Source: Gemmatimonadota bacterium (GTDB lineage: Bacteria > JAAXHH01). From it: DNA of 64,000 nt. Within the stretch, counting starts at the first letter, position 1. The number at the start of each line of letters is the position of its first letter. Below are positions 29,893 to 38,985 of the stretch, piece by piece. The notes below the pieces were generated by a model, which was given only the letters and a program-made list of their open reading frames with translations, was not told the origin of the DNA and ran no database searches. The stretch covers positions 62,001 through 126,000 of the forward strand of contig JAPOZT010000026.1 of NCBI GenBank assembly GCA_026705925.1, read 5' to 3'. A program made the position numbers and the translations under genes.

Positions 29893-30516
29893 ATGCCTGG
29901 TCTTAACATCAGTCGTCGTTTACCTGAATTCAAAAGAGGAGATGAGCAATTCCACCGCCGAGGGAACTCCGATGGATTTACCGTTGGCGACTACTGGCAA
30001 TGGATGGGCTCCGATCTACTCAGTAATCTTCAAAGGGGTGTCTTGGCCGAATTCATCGTTGCCAGGATACTTAAAGACACGAATCACTGTCGTCATGAAT
30101 GGGATTCGTTTGATGTACAGACAGAAGACTTAGAGACACTCGAGGTCAAGAGTGCGGCGCATGTACAGTCTTGGCATCTTGCACATCCGGATGAGTACAA
30201 ACCTTCAGCTATTCGATTCGGAATCGCCCCCAAAAAAAGTACAGAGAGGCGTGCGGCAAACGGCTACGTCTTTTGCGTACTCGGCAAACCCTATATGGTT
30301 CCCGACCCACTTGATCTGACACAATGGGTGTTTTACGCCATCACAACGAATGCCTTAGATAATCAATGCCCAAAGCAACAGTCGATTGGACTACGATCAC
30401 TCCAGAAACTGAATGAACTCTATACCGCGAATTACCATGAGTTACCAGTTGTTGTTAAGGAGATGTTCCGTCGCGATCCACTAAAAGGGGAGTTGATTCG
30501 TCCTGACACGTCGTAA
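29893..30516 (+). CDS. Putative PD-(D/E)XK nuclease-like protein
   Basis: The 207-residue protein has the motif 'EWDSFDVQTEDLETLEVKSAAHVQSW' with Asp71 or Asp74, Glu84 and Lys86 in the spacing of a PD-(D/E)XK fold, plus a preceding Glu53. I recognise the general pattern from stand-alone restriction-like genes but cannot name the family. Codon use and GC resemble the HsdR-N-like gene 260 bp upstream rather than the rest of the window. It may be part of a two-gene defence or mobile cassette. Confidence 0.5.
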   Translation: MPGLNISRRLPEFKRGDEQFHRRGNSDGFTVGDYWQWMGSDLLSNLQRGVLAEFIVARILKDTNHCRHEWDSFDVQTEDLETLEVKSAAHVQSWHLAHPDEYKPSAIRFGIAPKKSTERRAANGYVFCVLGKPYMVPDPLDLTQWVFYAITTNALDNQCPKQQSIGLRSLQKLNELYTANYHELPVVVKEMFRRDPLKGELIRPDTS

Positions 30517-30823
30517 GGTGATTCACAATCTTCGTGTCAGATTCAGAGGTTTGAGGACCTGCATATCCACGGCGAAGGGAAACGGTTGTCTGTTCCATCG
30601 GAAACGTACTGTTGACAGACGTCGACTACTCCGTGCGATCACCATGATGTCGTGCCGTACTGTAACTCATCGTGGATATCGTCCTGTTTATGTATAATAA
30701 AATGGCTTAGTCGCGTATTGGCACTGAACCGACAGACCTGCCTGTTCGCTTCGTCGTTCCTGATCTAATAGTCATCACTTACCATCTCTGATCTAGGCGG
30801 GACTTTCCCGCAGGAGAAACGAC
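30517..30823. other. Intergenic 307 bp, no gene seen
   Basis: No supported open frame is present. A TATAAT-like box sits at 30693-30698 but no matching -35 box was seen. GC returns to the window's level towards the right. Confidence 0.55.
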
Positions 30824-31357
30824 ATGCGTGTTCTATTCATGCTGACCATCGTGCTCACACTGGCCTGTGGCGATGACGACATGCCGACGGCCCCGACGCC
30901 GGCCCCGGAACCAGATCCTGCCGCCAAACTGATCGGCACCTGGAGATACACGGGGAACGATTTTGATACCAAGATTACCTCCAACCTGCGGGAGTACCTT
31001 GTCGGGGAAGGCCTGACTGCGAGCCAGGCCGACATGGTGATAGCCGACATGCTTGGTGATACCAGCGAGACGTTCTCCGTTACCCTTAACTTCAGGGCTG
31101 ACGGCACCGTAGTTGCTGATAACGAACCACCTGACCGGTATCAGGTGTCCGGCAATCGAATCAACATCACCGCGTCAGACGGCGAGACCTTTAGCGTGGG
31201 TTACACAGTCACGGACACCACGCTCTCACTACAGTTTCCAGTAGCTGCACTGCTGGCTACTGTGGGTCTTGAAACGGAGGACGAGGAGGAAGCGGAACTG
31301 CTGAGGATCATGTTTAAGGATATAGAGGTCATGACCATGTTTTTCTCCAAGGCGTAA
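30824..31357 (+). CDS. Small lipoprotein with a lipocalin-like domain
   Basis: The 177-residue protein has a short signal ending in the lipobox Leu-Thr-Leu-Ala-Cys, a Pro/Ala linker and then a domain starting 'LIGTWRYTGNDFDTKITSNLREYLVGEGLTASQADMVIADM' that resembles a lipocalin-like beta fold. The same domain occurs in the collagen-like lipoprotein at 34778-35467, which makes the two paralogs. Function unknown; it is anchored in a membrane and presumably faces the periplasm. Confidence 0.65.
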   Translation: MRVLFMLTIVLTLACGDDDMPTAPTPAPEPDPAAKLIGTWRYTGNDFDTKITSNLREYLVGEGLTASQADMVIADMLGDTSETFSVTLNFRADGTVVADNEPPDRYQVSGNRINITASDGETFSVGYTVTDTTLSLQFPVAALLATVGLETEDEEEAELLRIMFKDIEVMTMFFSKA

Positions 31358-31657
31358 GTAGTTTATTGGAGCTAACCAACGCGAACCAGACGCGGGCCGA
31401 GTTTTCCCATGCGGACTGCGTCATCCGCTCAATTTGATATCTCGCCGCCAGGCATGTACTCCGTCCCCTGGCACGCGCCCCCATCCGCCGGCACGCGCCC
31501 CCATCCGCCGGCACGCGCCTTCGTCCCCATCCCCCGGTACGTGCCCTGTCCCCCCGGATGATACTTTACACGCGCCCGCTCACGCCCTATATTTCCCTAA
31601 TTCATATCGATCTGTGTTGACCGGGACGCACCACTCAAGGAAACCAGGAGATCATCC
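31358..31657. other. Intergenic 300 bp with a tandem repeat, no gene seen
   Basis: No gene was found. It holds the 20-bp tandem repeat at 31471-31520 and low-complexity C-rich sequence, then the ribosome site of the next gene. Confidence 0.6.
31471..31520. repeat. 20-bp tandem repeat (2.5 copies), GC-rich
   Basis: The unit GCACGCGCCCCCATCCGCCG occurs at 31471-31490 and 31491-31510, and a partial copy starts at 31511. It lies in a non-coding gap. Confidence 0.9.
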
Positions 31658-34024
31658 ATGGCGAAACGCCTTCTATTCTACGTGTGCGCGCTGAGCATCG
31701 CGTGTCTTTCAACTTCCGTGATGGCCCAGAAGGGCCCTGAATCGATCAACCGCAGCAAGTTCCGCCAGATCAAGCAGGAAGCCCCGACGCCGAACGTGTA
31801 CCGGACCGCTTCCGGCGCGCCGGGTCACCAGTACTGGCAGAACGAGGCGGACTACGAGATGGAGATCGAGCTCGACGATGAGACGCAGCGTCTCTACGGT
31901 ACCGAGGTCATCACCTACCACAACAACTCGCCCGACGAACTGGCCTACCTCTGGGTGCAACTCGACCAGAACGTACGGGCACAGGACTCGGACACGCGCA
32001 AGATCGCGGGCAGCCGGGTCTCGGGGCAGATGAGCTTTTCCCAACTGCGCAGGCTGCTGAACGACTTCGACGGCGGTTTCAAGATCGAGTGGGTGCGGGA
32101 CCGGCGCGACAACCCGCTGCCCCATACCATCAACAATACGATGATGCGCGTGGACATCCCCGAGCCGCTCCGTCCCGGGCGGTCCTTCACGTTCAAGATC
32201 AAATGGTGGTATAACATCAACGACCGTATGAAGATCGGCGGCCGTTCCGGTTTCGAGTATTTCGAGGAAGACGACAACTATCTCTACGCCATCGCCCAGT
32301 ACTTCCCCCGCATGGCGGTGTATAACGAGGTCGAAGGATGGCAGAACAAGCAGTTCCTCGGCCGGGGCGAATTCACCCTGCCCTTCGGTGACTACAAGGT
32401 CAGCATTACCGTGCCGGCCGACCATATCGTTGCGGCGACCGGCGTGCTCCAGAACCCGAAGGACGTGCTGACCGACGAGCAGCAGGCGCGTTTCGAGCGG
32501 TCCAGGACGGCGGACGAGCCCGTCATGATCGTGACCGAAGCGGAGGCCATCGAAGCGGAAAAGAGCCGCGCGACGGAAAAGAAGACCTGGGTCTTCCACG
32601 GCGATAACGTGCGTGACTTCGCCTTCGCCAGTTCCCGCAAATTCATCTGGGACGCCATGGGCGTCATGTCCGGACCCCAGCACGTCATGGCCATGTCCTT
32701 CTATCCCAAGGAAGGCAACCCCCTGTGGGAACGGTATTCCACGAAGGTGGTCGCCCATACGATGGACGTCTATTCGAAGTACACCTTTTACTATCCCTAT
32801 CCCACGTCGATTTCCGTGCACACGAACCGCATCGGCATGGAATACCCGATGATCTGCTTCAACGGCGGCCGGCCGGAACCGGACGGCACCTACAGCGAGC
32901 GGACGAAGTACGGCATGATCAGCGTGATCATCCACGAGGTCGGCCACAACTATTTTCCCATGATCGTCAATTCGGACGAGCGGCAGTGGACGTGGATGGA
33001 CGAGGGTCTGAACACCTTTCTGCAGTACCTGGCCGAACAGGAATGGGATACCGAGTATCCTTCCCGCCGCGGACCCGCCCACCAGATCGTGAACTACATG
33101 AAGGGCGACGTGGAACGCATATCTCCCATCATGACCAATTCGGAGTCCGTGTTCCAGCTCGGGCCCAACGCCTATGGCAAGCCCGCTACCGCGCTGAACA
33201 TCCTCCGAGAGACCGTCATGGGCCGGGAACTCTTCGACCATGCCTTCCGCAGCTACTCACAGCGCTGGATGTTCAAGCATCCTTCCCCCGAAGATTTCTT
33301 CCGCAGCATGGAAGACGCGTCCGCGGTGGACCTGGACTGGTTCTGGCGCGGGTGGTTCTACAGCACGGACCACGTGGATCTCGGGTTGGGCGACGTGAAG
33401 TGGTTCCAGATCAATACGCGGGACCCGGAAGTGGAGAAGGAGATTGCACGGGCGGACCGGGAAGAGGAAAACCGGGGGATCAGCTACGCGCGCAACCAGA
33501 CCGATATCACGGACCCGATGGTCGCGCAGGACTCGACGCTGGTCGATTTCTACAACAGGTACGATCCCTTCGAGGTTTCCATCCTCGACCAGGACGAGTA
33601 TGAAAGCTACCTGGCGACCCTGTCCCCCGAGGACCTGGCCATCCTGGAAAGCGGCAGGCACTTCTACGAACTGACCTTCGAGAACGTCGGCGGGCTGGTC
33701 ATGCCGGTGATCCTGGAGTTCGAACTCGAGGACGGAACGAAGGAAGTGCAGCGGATTCCGGCGGAGATCTGGCGGTACCGGGACGACCGCGTGACCAAGG
33801 TGTTCGTCATGGATCAGCCGGTGGAGAGGATCACCCTCGATCCCTTCCTGGAGACCGCGGATACCGACCTGAGCAACAACGTCTGGCCGCCGCAGTCGAA
33901 ACCCACGCGCTTCCAGCTGTTCAAGCAGCGTCGCCGGACGCCGGAAAACCCGATGCAGCGTCAGCAGCGCGCGGATGACAGAGAGAAGGAAGAGGCAGAG
34001 GAAACGAAGACCGAAACGCGGTAG
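31658..34024 (+). CDS. M1-family zinc metallopeptidase (aminopeptidase N-like)
   Basis: The 788-residue protein has an N-terminal signal peptide ending in SVMAQ and no transmembrane segment after it. The gluzincin site is HEVGH at 426-430 with the third zinc ligand Glu449 in 'DEGLN' 18 residues after the second His, the exact M1 spacing. Upstream of it the N-terminal domain runs to about 290; after it a helical domain and a Lys/Arg/Glu-rich tail follow. It cleaves amino-terminal residues of peptides in the periplasm. The start is preceded by CAGGAGAT. The lepB gene is convergent downstream. Confidence 0.9.
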   Translation: MAKRLLFYVCALSIACLSTSVMAQKGPESINRSKFRQIKQEAPTPNVYRTASGAPGHQYWQNEADYEMEIELDDETQRLYGTEVITYHNNSPDELAYLWVQLDQNVRAQDSDTRKIAGSRVSGQMSFSQLRRLLNDFDGGFKIEWVRDRRDNPLPHTINNTMMRVDIPEPLRPGRSFTFKIKWWYNINDRMKIGGRSGFEYFEEDDNYLYAIAQYFPRMAVYNEVEGWQNKQFLGRGEFTLPFGDYKVSITVPADHIVAATGVLQNPKDVLTDEQQARFERSRTADEPVMIVTEAEAIEAEKSRATEKKTWVFHGDNVRDFAFASSRKFIWDAMGVMSGPQHVMAMSFYPKEGNPLWERYSTKVVAHTMDVYSKYTFYYPYPTSISVHTNRIGMEYPMICFNGGRPEPDGTYSERTKYGMISVIIHEVGHNYFPMIVNSDERQWTWMDEGLNTFLQYLAEQEWDTEYPSRRGPAHQIVNYMKGDVERISPIMTNSESVFQLGPNAYGKPATALNILRETVMGRELFDHAFRSYSQRWMFKHPSPEDFFRSMEDASAVDLDWFWRGWFYSTDHVDLGLGDVKWFQINTRDPEVEKEIARADREEENRGISYARNQTDITDPMVAQDSTLVDFYNRYDPFEVSILDQDEYESYLATLSPEDLAILESGRHFYELTFENVGGLVMPVILEFELEDGTKEVQRIPAEIWRYRDDRVTKVFVMDQPVERITLDPFLETADTDLSNNVWPPQSKPTRFQLFKQRRRTPENPMQRQQRADDREKEEAEETKTETR

Positions 34025-34035
34025 GGTACGCGGTC

Positions 34036-34059
34036 GCCCGGGCCGGAGCTCACCCGGGC
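34036..34059. terminator. Possible hairpin between convergent genes
   Basis: The inverted repeat GCCCGGG / CCCGGGC (34036-34042 and 34053-34059) lies between the M1 peptidase and lepB stops. There is no T run, so it is a weak terminator call. Confidence 0.3.
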
Positions 34060-34070
34060 ACCGTGTTCAA

Positions 34071-34691
34071 TCACAGCTTCAGCCAGCAGAGGCCTTCGCC
34101 GTCGCGGTAGTAGACGGATACGGCCCGGCCGTAGACCGCCTCCTTTGAGATAAAACCGAAGACCCGGCCGTCCTTGCTGTTCCCCCGGGCGTCTCCGATG
34201 GCCAGGAGATACCCGGGGGGAATGATTTCCGGACCGTAGTCCTCCCCCCCGCTGTAACTGAGGTTCAGGCGGACCCGGCGTTCTCCGTAGTACTCCTCCC
34301 GCATATCCGTGAACGAACCCATCGGCGTGCCGTTGATGGATACCTGGCCGCCGCGGACAGACACGGTGTCGCCTCCCACGGCGACGATCCGCTTCACCAG
34401 GCGGATGTCTTCCACGGGCGAATCGAAGACCACCACCTCGCCCCGTTCCACTTCACGTCCCTCGGTGAGCTTCCAGTCCGTGAAAGGAAACCGGAATCCA
34501 TACGTGTACTTGGCCACGAAGATACGGTCTCCCGGCAGGAGCGTGTATTCCATGGATCCGGAAGGAACGGTGTAGTGATCGGCCAGGGTCGATCGGGCCG
34601 CCAGCAAAACCAGCGCGATGAGCCCGAAGGAGACGGCTTCCCTTCCGATGGTCCTGAGTCTGGGGTGCATGCGTACCTTTTCTGATGACAC
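34071..34691 (-). CDS. lepB: Signal peptidase I
   Basis: The 206-residue type I signal peptidase has one N-terminal membrane segment, the catalytic serine Ser46 in 'PSGSMEYTLLPGD' and the catalytic lysine Lys100 in 'RLVKRIVAVGGD'. The late box 'GDARGNSKDGRVFGFI' matches box E. It cuts signal peptides of exported proteins in the inner membrane. It lies opposite the M1 peptidase. Confidence 0.92.
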   Translation of the reverse strand: MSSEKVRMHPRLRTIGREAVSFGLIALVLLAARSTLADHYTVPSGSMEYTLLPGDRIFVAKYTYGFRFPFTDWKLTEGREVERGEVVVFDSPVEDIRLVKRIVAVGGDTVSVRGGQVSINGTPMGSFTDMREEYYGERRVRLNLSYSGGEDYGPEIIPPGYLLAIGDARGNSKDGRVFGFISKEAVYGRAVSVYYRDGEGLCWLKL

Positions 34692-34777
34692 CGCCCGCGG
34701 TCCGGTTACTAAGGTTACTAAGGTTTCTATGAACGCGGTCCGGTGAACGCGGTGTGCGGTGATCGCGACGTCCGGGG

Positions 34778-35467
34778 TTATTCCCGTTCGAAGAAGAAGC
34801 TGATCCCGCCATCCTCACCGAAAACTACGTCGAAGAGCATCAGCTCGTCCTGCGTCGGGGGTTCTTCGGAACCGACCTGGATCAACTGCAGCACATGATC
34901 CCTGGTCAGGGTCAGGGTCAGGCGGTCGTTCTCGACCACGTAATTGCCGAGAAAAACGACGGAGTCGTCCTGTTTCAGGACCAGAATGCTGCCGTTGGCC
35001 GACCACACGGCCGATTCATCCAGGTGATTGGAGGCGGTGGCGTCGGCGTTCAGCGTCAATGTCCCGAGGGACGAGCTCGCCAGATCTGCTTCGATTTCCT
35101 TGAGAAACTCGGCGACAATGGCATCGGCGGTCGCTTCGTCCAGTCCCCCTATGTTCATCAGGAAATCCCGTAAGTTCTGCGCAAGGGTCTGACCGAGATC
35201 CGTACCCACGGCCCGCCACGAACCGATCAGGTCCAGGTCGATGACCCGAACCTCGCCAGGCGGTCCCTGCGGTCCTACCGGTCCCGTACTTCCGTCCGTG
35301 CCAGTTGGGCCTCGCGGCCCCTCCGGTCCTCGCGGTCCCTCCTGTCCCGGCGGCCCTTCCGGTCCGGTCGGTCCCACCTTTCCCTCGCAGGCCAGTGCGA
35401 AAAGCGCCGGTACGAGGGCCATCAGGCCTATGGACAACGTAGTCTTGATACGCATGTATTTGAACAT
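34778..35467 (-). CDS. Collagen-like repeat lipoprotein with a lipocalin-like domain
   Basis: From ATG 35467 it has 229 residues, after GGGAGGAATT. A signal ends in the lipobox Leu-Phe-Ala-Leu-Ala-Cys. Residues about 30-70 hold a Gly-X-Y collagen-like tract ([20 protein letters not shown]). The C-terminal 150 residues start '[25 protein letters not shown]' and resemble the domain of the lipoprotein at 30824-31357. The collagen tract may form a trimeric stalk that holds the domain away from the membrane; that is inference. Confidence 0.75.
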   Translation of the reverse strand: MFKYMRIKTTLSIGLMALVPALFALACEGKVGPTGPEGPPGQEGPRGPEGPRGPTGTDGSTGPVGPQGPPGEVRVIDLDLIGSWRAVGTDLGQTLAQNLRDFLMNIGGLDEATADAIVAEFLKEIEADLASSSLGTLTLNADATASNHLDESAVWSANGSILVLKQDDSVVFLGNYVVENDRLTLTLTRDHVLQLIQVGSEEPPTQDELMLFDVVFGEDGGISFFFERE

Positions 35468-35526
35468 CCCTGGAATTCCTCCCTGATCGATGAATTGGCG
35501 CCTTGGTGCCTCCTGCCCGGGTGTAT

Positions 35527-36237
35527 TTAGTCTCTCGAGGACAGGAAGAACTGCAGAATGTACCAGAACAACAGCGCCACGGAGGCGAAGAGTTGAAGCG
35601 CCGCGCCAACGTGCCGGTCTTCGGGATAGTGATGCAATACGTTCGATGTGTCGTAGAGGATCGCGCCGCCGGCCAGTACGATCATGGCCACGGTGAAGAT
35701 CGTCCCCAGGTGGAATCCGAATAGCACGCTGGCCACGATCAGCACGAGCGCGCAGATGAACCCCCACCTCAGCAGTCCGCCGAGGAAGGAGAAGTCCTTG
35801 CGGGTATGAAAGGCCACGATCGTCAACCCGAGAAACCCGAGGAGCGTAACCGTGGCGGCGCTGTTGATCACACCCGGCGCCATGGAATCGGCAACGTAGA
35901 GCAGCGGCGTGAAGATAATGGCCTCGCCTACGACGAACAGCCCCAGCGCGCCGTACTGACCGCCCTTGGTCTGCGCACTGTGCGCGAAATGGGACGCGAT
36001 CCAGCTCAGGATGATGAACCCGCCCAGTACGATGAGCCAGGATCCGCCGAGCAACACGCGGGCGATCGACTCCGCCATGCCAGTCTGGAACAGGTAGATC
36101 TCGATCAGGGCGAAAGCCAGGATCGCCCCGAGAAGATGGGTGTAGGTACGGGTGATAAACGCCCCGCGCACGTCGACACCCAGTTGCGCGACAGGTATGC
36201 CTTGCTGTGCCCTGCTGTAGGCCGCCGTCCTGTTCAT
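35527..36237 (-). CDS. Bax-inhibitor-1/YccA-family membrane protein
   Basis: The 236-residue protein has seven membrane segments typical of the BI-1 family and its signature pattern near the middle ('[35 protein letters not shown]'). These proteins are inner-membrane ion-leak or stress modulators, with YccA inhibiting FtsH in E. coli. The role here is not known. Confidence 0.85.
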   Translation of the reverse strand: MNRTAAYSRAQQGIPVAQLGVDVRGAFITRTYTHLLGAILAFALIEIYLFQTGMAESIARVLLGGSWLIVLGGFIILSWIASHFAHSAQTKGGQYGALGLFVVGEAIIFTPLLYVADSMAPGVINSAATVTLLGFLGLTIVAFHTRKDFSFLGGLLRWGFICALVLIVASVLFGFHLGTIFTVAMIVLAGGAILYDTSNVLHHYPEDRHVGAALQLFASVALLFWYILQFFLSSRD

Positions 36238-36285
36238 TGGTTCACGCTCCTTCTATTGGGTTAATCAACCGGTCTTAAGATCCCG

Positions 36286-36675
36286 TTACTCTTCGCCGAG
36301 CAGGTCCTCGAGGTCCTGCAGCACGTTGCCGTCGGATCGCACCAGTGCCAGGATGGCGTTGTGCGGGACGATGATATAGGTTTTCTCCTGGTAATTGATC
36401 TCGATGGACTCCTTGCGCAGGTAAAAGGCGAAATCGCCCGTCTGGGCCTGAAGCGGCAGGTAGCGCACCGATTCTGCGGGCCTGGTGACCGGGTCGCCCT
36501 CGTTGTAGTCCGGATTGGGCATAAGGTGCCCCGGTCCCACGCGGACGACTTTTCCGGTCCCCACCTTTTCCTTCTCGGTCACCGTGGCGGGCAGGTACAG
36601 TCCCGAATGGGTGAGCTGCTCGCCGTCATGCTGCTCGACCAGCACCCGGTCTCCTACTATGATTAACTCGCTCAT
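36286..36675 (-). CDS. GroES-like co-chaperonin-fold protein
   Basis: From ATG 36675 it has 129 residues; GAAGGG precedes it at the right spacing. 'IIVGDRVLVEQHDGEQLTHSGLYLPATVTEKEKVGTGKVVRVGPG' follows the GroES beta-barrel with its mobile loop. It is longer than the usual 95 residues because of an insertion and an acidic C-terminus. It may be a GroES paralog rather than the cell's main GroES, as no GroEL gene is adjacent. It lies upstream of the BI-1 gene on the same strand. Confidence 0.75.
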   Translation of the reverse strand: MSELIIVGDRVLVEQHDGEQLTHSGLYLPATVTEKEKVGTGKVVRVGPGHLMPNPDYNEGDPVTRPAESVRYLPLQAQTGDFAFYLRKESIEINYQEKTYIIVPHNAILALVRSDGNVLQDLEDLLGEE

Positions 36676-36738
36676 ATCCCTTCGCATTTCGTGGAATTTG
36701 TGTGACGTCCGAACCCCGGCACCTATCCTGGTCCCGGT

Positions 36739-37536
36739 TCAGGGTTCGATGCCAAAGCGCTCCCGCAACAACTGCAGAAACTCCGCCTCGTCGGCCAGGT
36801 CCCGTTCCTGGCGCCGGGAGTCTTCCGATTTATCGTCGCCGGCGATAGCCCGTGACGGGAACCCTTCCGTCTCGATCAGGCACCGGTCGCTCAGCGTGAT
36901 CCGCCCGGTCTTCGTAGCGAGCGAACACAAGCGCTGCTGCGTAAAATGGGACTCCGGCGAGTGCTGGTGATGCTCGCAACCGGGCGTAAAGTCTACCAGT
37001 TGACGCGGCCGCAGCCGGAAGCGATACTCGGTTTTCCAGTCACCGGCTGTCGTGCGGCTCGAATGCAGGCCCTCGCAGCCGTCGTGCTGCACACGCCAGA
37101 TGCCATCCGAGCGCGCCTGCGGCCTCGCCTCGTCCAGTAACAGCGGTTCGCGAAAACCGTCACCGAAGCCCACATCCACCAGCCAGCGCTCCTTCAGGGT
37201 GACCTGCAACGTCATATGGTCCCAGGGGAGGCTGTCCTCCCAGGGGTTCGCGCCCACGCGCGCCTCCAGCAGGTCGACCGTGAAGCCGAGTTCGCGCAGC
37301 ACCATGGCAAACAGGCCATTCTGTTCGTAGCAGAATCCGCCGCGGCTCCGCGTCACGAGCTTCTCGAAGAGCCGCGCTTCCTCCAGCACAATCGGGCGGC
37401 CCCAATGAATGTCCAGGTTCTCGAAGGGCACGGCCAGCATGTGCGCATGGTGCAGCCGGCGCAGTGTCGCTACCGTTGGCGGCAGCGGGCCGCTGACTCC
37501 GATGCGCGCGCAATAGGCTGCGATATCAACGTCCAT
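36739..37536 (-). CDS. Arylamine N-acetyltransferase
   Basis: The 265-residue protein has the Cys-His-Asp triad at Cys69 (RSRGGFCYEQNGLF), His107 (PWDHMTLQV) and Asp121 (VDVGFGDGF), the exact order of NAT enzymes. It moves an acetyl group from acetyl-CoA to arylamines or hydrazines and can also act in some secondary pathways. Length is slightly shorter than usual (about 275). Confidence 0.92.
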   Translation of the reverse strand: MDVDIAAYCARIGVSGPLPPTVATLRRLHHAHMLAVPFENLDIHWGRPIVLEEARLFEKLVTRSRGGFCYEQNGLFAMVLRELGFTVDLLEARVGANPWEDSLPWDHMTLQVTLKERWLVDVGFGDGFREPLLLDEARPQARSDGIWRVQHDGCEGLHSSRTTAGDWKTEYRFRLRPRQLVDFTPGCEHHQHSPESHFTQQRLCSLATKTGRITLSDRCLIETEGFPSRAIAGDDKSEDSRRQERDLADEAEFLQLLRERFGIEP

Positions 37537-37704
37537 CTGGCTTCCCTGTGCACTCCGAGGCGCAAATGGATTTTGACGCAGCAGTGCACCGTGTGCTTTG
37601 CGCCCTCACGCCTTCAACCCGTGTTAATATACGGCATTTCACGTAGTGCCAGCAACCGAAATCCGGTCGTTGGAACAGGGACCGTACCACCTGAAACGAT
37701 TGGA

Positions 37705-38916
37705 CTACAGGACCGCTCCCGCGTCCCTTAGCACCTGAATCCGTTCCTCCGTATATCCCAGCACTCCGGCGAGCACATATCGACTGTCGGCATCGAATGC
37801 CGGAGGCGAATCCAGTGTGGGCGGGGGCGTTACGACATCGCTTTCGAAAGCGACCGTGCGCAGGCCGTGGATCGGGACGCCGTCGCTTCGCTTCCCTTGA
37901 AGCAGCAGCGGTTCCACGGACGCGTGGGCAAGAACATCGTCCAGACGCCGGACCGCGCCGGCCGGTACCTGTCGCGCCTGTAACTCATCCAGCAAGTCGT
38001 CCCTCTCCTGCCCGCCGATTCGTTGCGTCAGCAGCGCGTTCAGCGCGTCGCGGTGGACCACGCGTTGCTGGTTGGTGGCGAACCGCCCGTCCGCGGCGGC
38101 TTCGGGAATATCCAGGACCTCGCATAGGGCCTGGAACTGGCTATCGGTGCCGACGGCCAGCACGACGGGTTCCCCGTTCAAGGTCCTGAACACCGTTCCA
38201 TACGGCGCGATGTTCGGGTGATCGGAACCTGCGCGGCCCGGCACGGTACCGGCCACCAGGTAGTTCGCGGCCTGGTTGGCGAGGGACGCGACACCGGACT
38301 GGAACAGCGAAACCGTGTTGTACGAGCCCCGTCCCGACTGCATCCGTTCGATGAGGGCGATCAGCAGGGCTTCTTTCAATTGATGGGCCAGCAGCAGGTC
38401 GATCAGGGCCACCGGCATCTTGACCGGGCCGCTCGTTTCGGTACCGTTCATGCCCATGAAACCGGTCTCCGCCTGCAGAACGGCATCGAACCCCGGCCGT
38501 TCGTCTGTCTCGCCAAAGGCGGTGATATCCGCGTAGATGAGCCGGTCGTTTACATCGCGGAGGACCGGGTAGTCGAGCCCGAACTTGCGGGCGTCGCCCG
38601 GTTTGAAGCTCTGCAGGAAGACGTCGGCGCGCCGTACCAGGTCCACGATCACCTCGTATCCCGCAGGGATCGCGAAATCGACGCCGATGGATCGCTTGCC
38701 CCAGTTCACCGAAGAGAAATAGGCGGACACATCGGAGTTCCTGTCTTCGGCAGGCAGTTTCCACTGACGGGTCGTGTCGCCGCCGGTCTTGATGTTCTCC
38801 ACCTTGATCACCGTGGCGCCGAGTTCGGCAAAGAACATGCCCACGGCGGGGCCGGCGAGCACGTTCGCGGCCTCGATGACGATCAGGTCTTTGAAAAAGG
38901 TGTCGGTGGAAGACAA
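37705..38916 (-). CDS. CaiB/BaiF-family CoA transferase
   Basis: The 403-residue protein is a class III CoA-transferase, recognised by 'DLIVIEAANVLAGPAVGMFFAELGATVIKVENIKTGGDTTRQW', 'RRADVFLQSFKPGD' and 'YADITAFGETDERPGFDAVLQAETGFMGMNG', which are typical around the catalytic aspartate. It moves CoA between organic acids; donor and acceptor are unknown. The nearest neighbours are an N-acetyltransferase and an arginase-like gene, with no clear link. Confidence 0.88.
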   Translation of the reverse strand: MSSTDTFFKDLIVIEAANVLAGPAVGMFFAELGATVIKVENIKTGGDTTRQWKLPAEDRNSDVSAYFSSVNWGKRSIGVDFAIPAGYEVIVDLVRRADVFLQSFKPGDARKFGLDYPVLRDVNDRLIYADITAFGETDERPGFDAVLQAETGFMGMNGTETSGPVKMPVALIDLLLAHQLKEALLIALIERMQSGRGSYNTVSLFQSGVASLANQAANYLVAGTVPGRAGSDHPNIAPYGTVFRTLNGEPVVLAVGTDSQFQALCEVLDIPEAAADGRFATNQQRVVHRDALNALLTQRIGGQERDDLLDELQARQVPAGAVRRLDDVLAHASVEPLLLQGKRSDGVPIHGLRTVAFESDVVTPPPTLDSPPAFDADSRYVLAGVLGYTEERIQVLRDAGAVL

Positions 38917-38930
38917 GGCAGGACTCGCCA

Positions 38931-38985
38931 GTCAGCAGGATCGCAGTCAGCCGGATCGCCGGTCAGCCGGATCGCCGGTCAGCCG
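38931..38985. repeat. Tandem repeat of about 16 bp (3.5 copies) at the 3' end of the arginase-like gene
   Basis: Copies of GTCAGCCGGATCGCCG or close variants start at 38931, 38946 and 38962, and a partial copy starts at 38978 that runs into the stop codon at 38979-38981. It is another gene-end duplication. Confidence 0.9.

Noticed and set aside
31709..33241. 510-residue minus-strand frame opposite the M1 peptidase
   Set aside because: Antisense shadow of a gene with exact HEXXH-18-E spacing.
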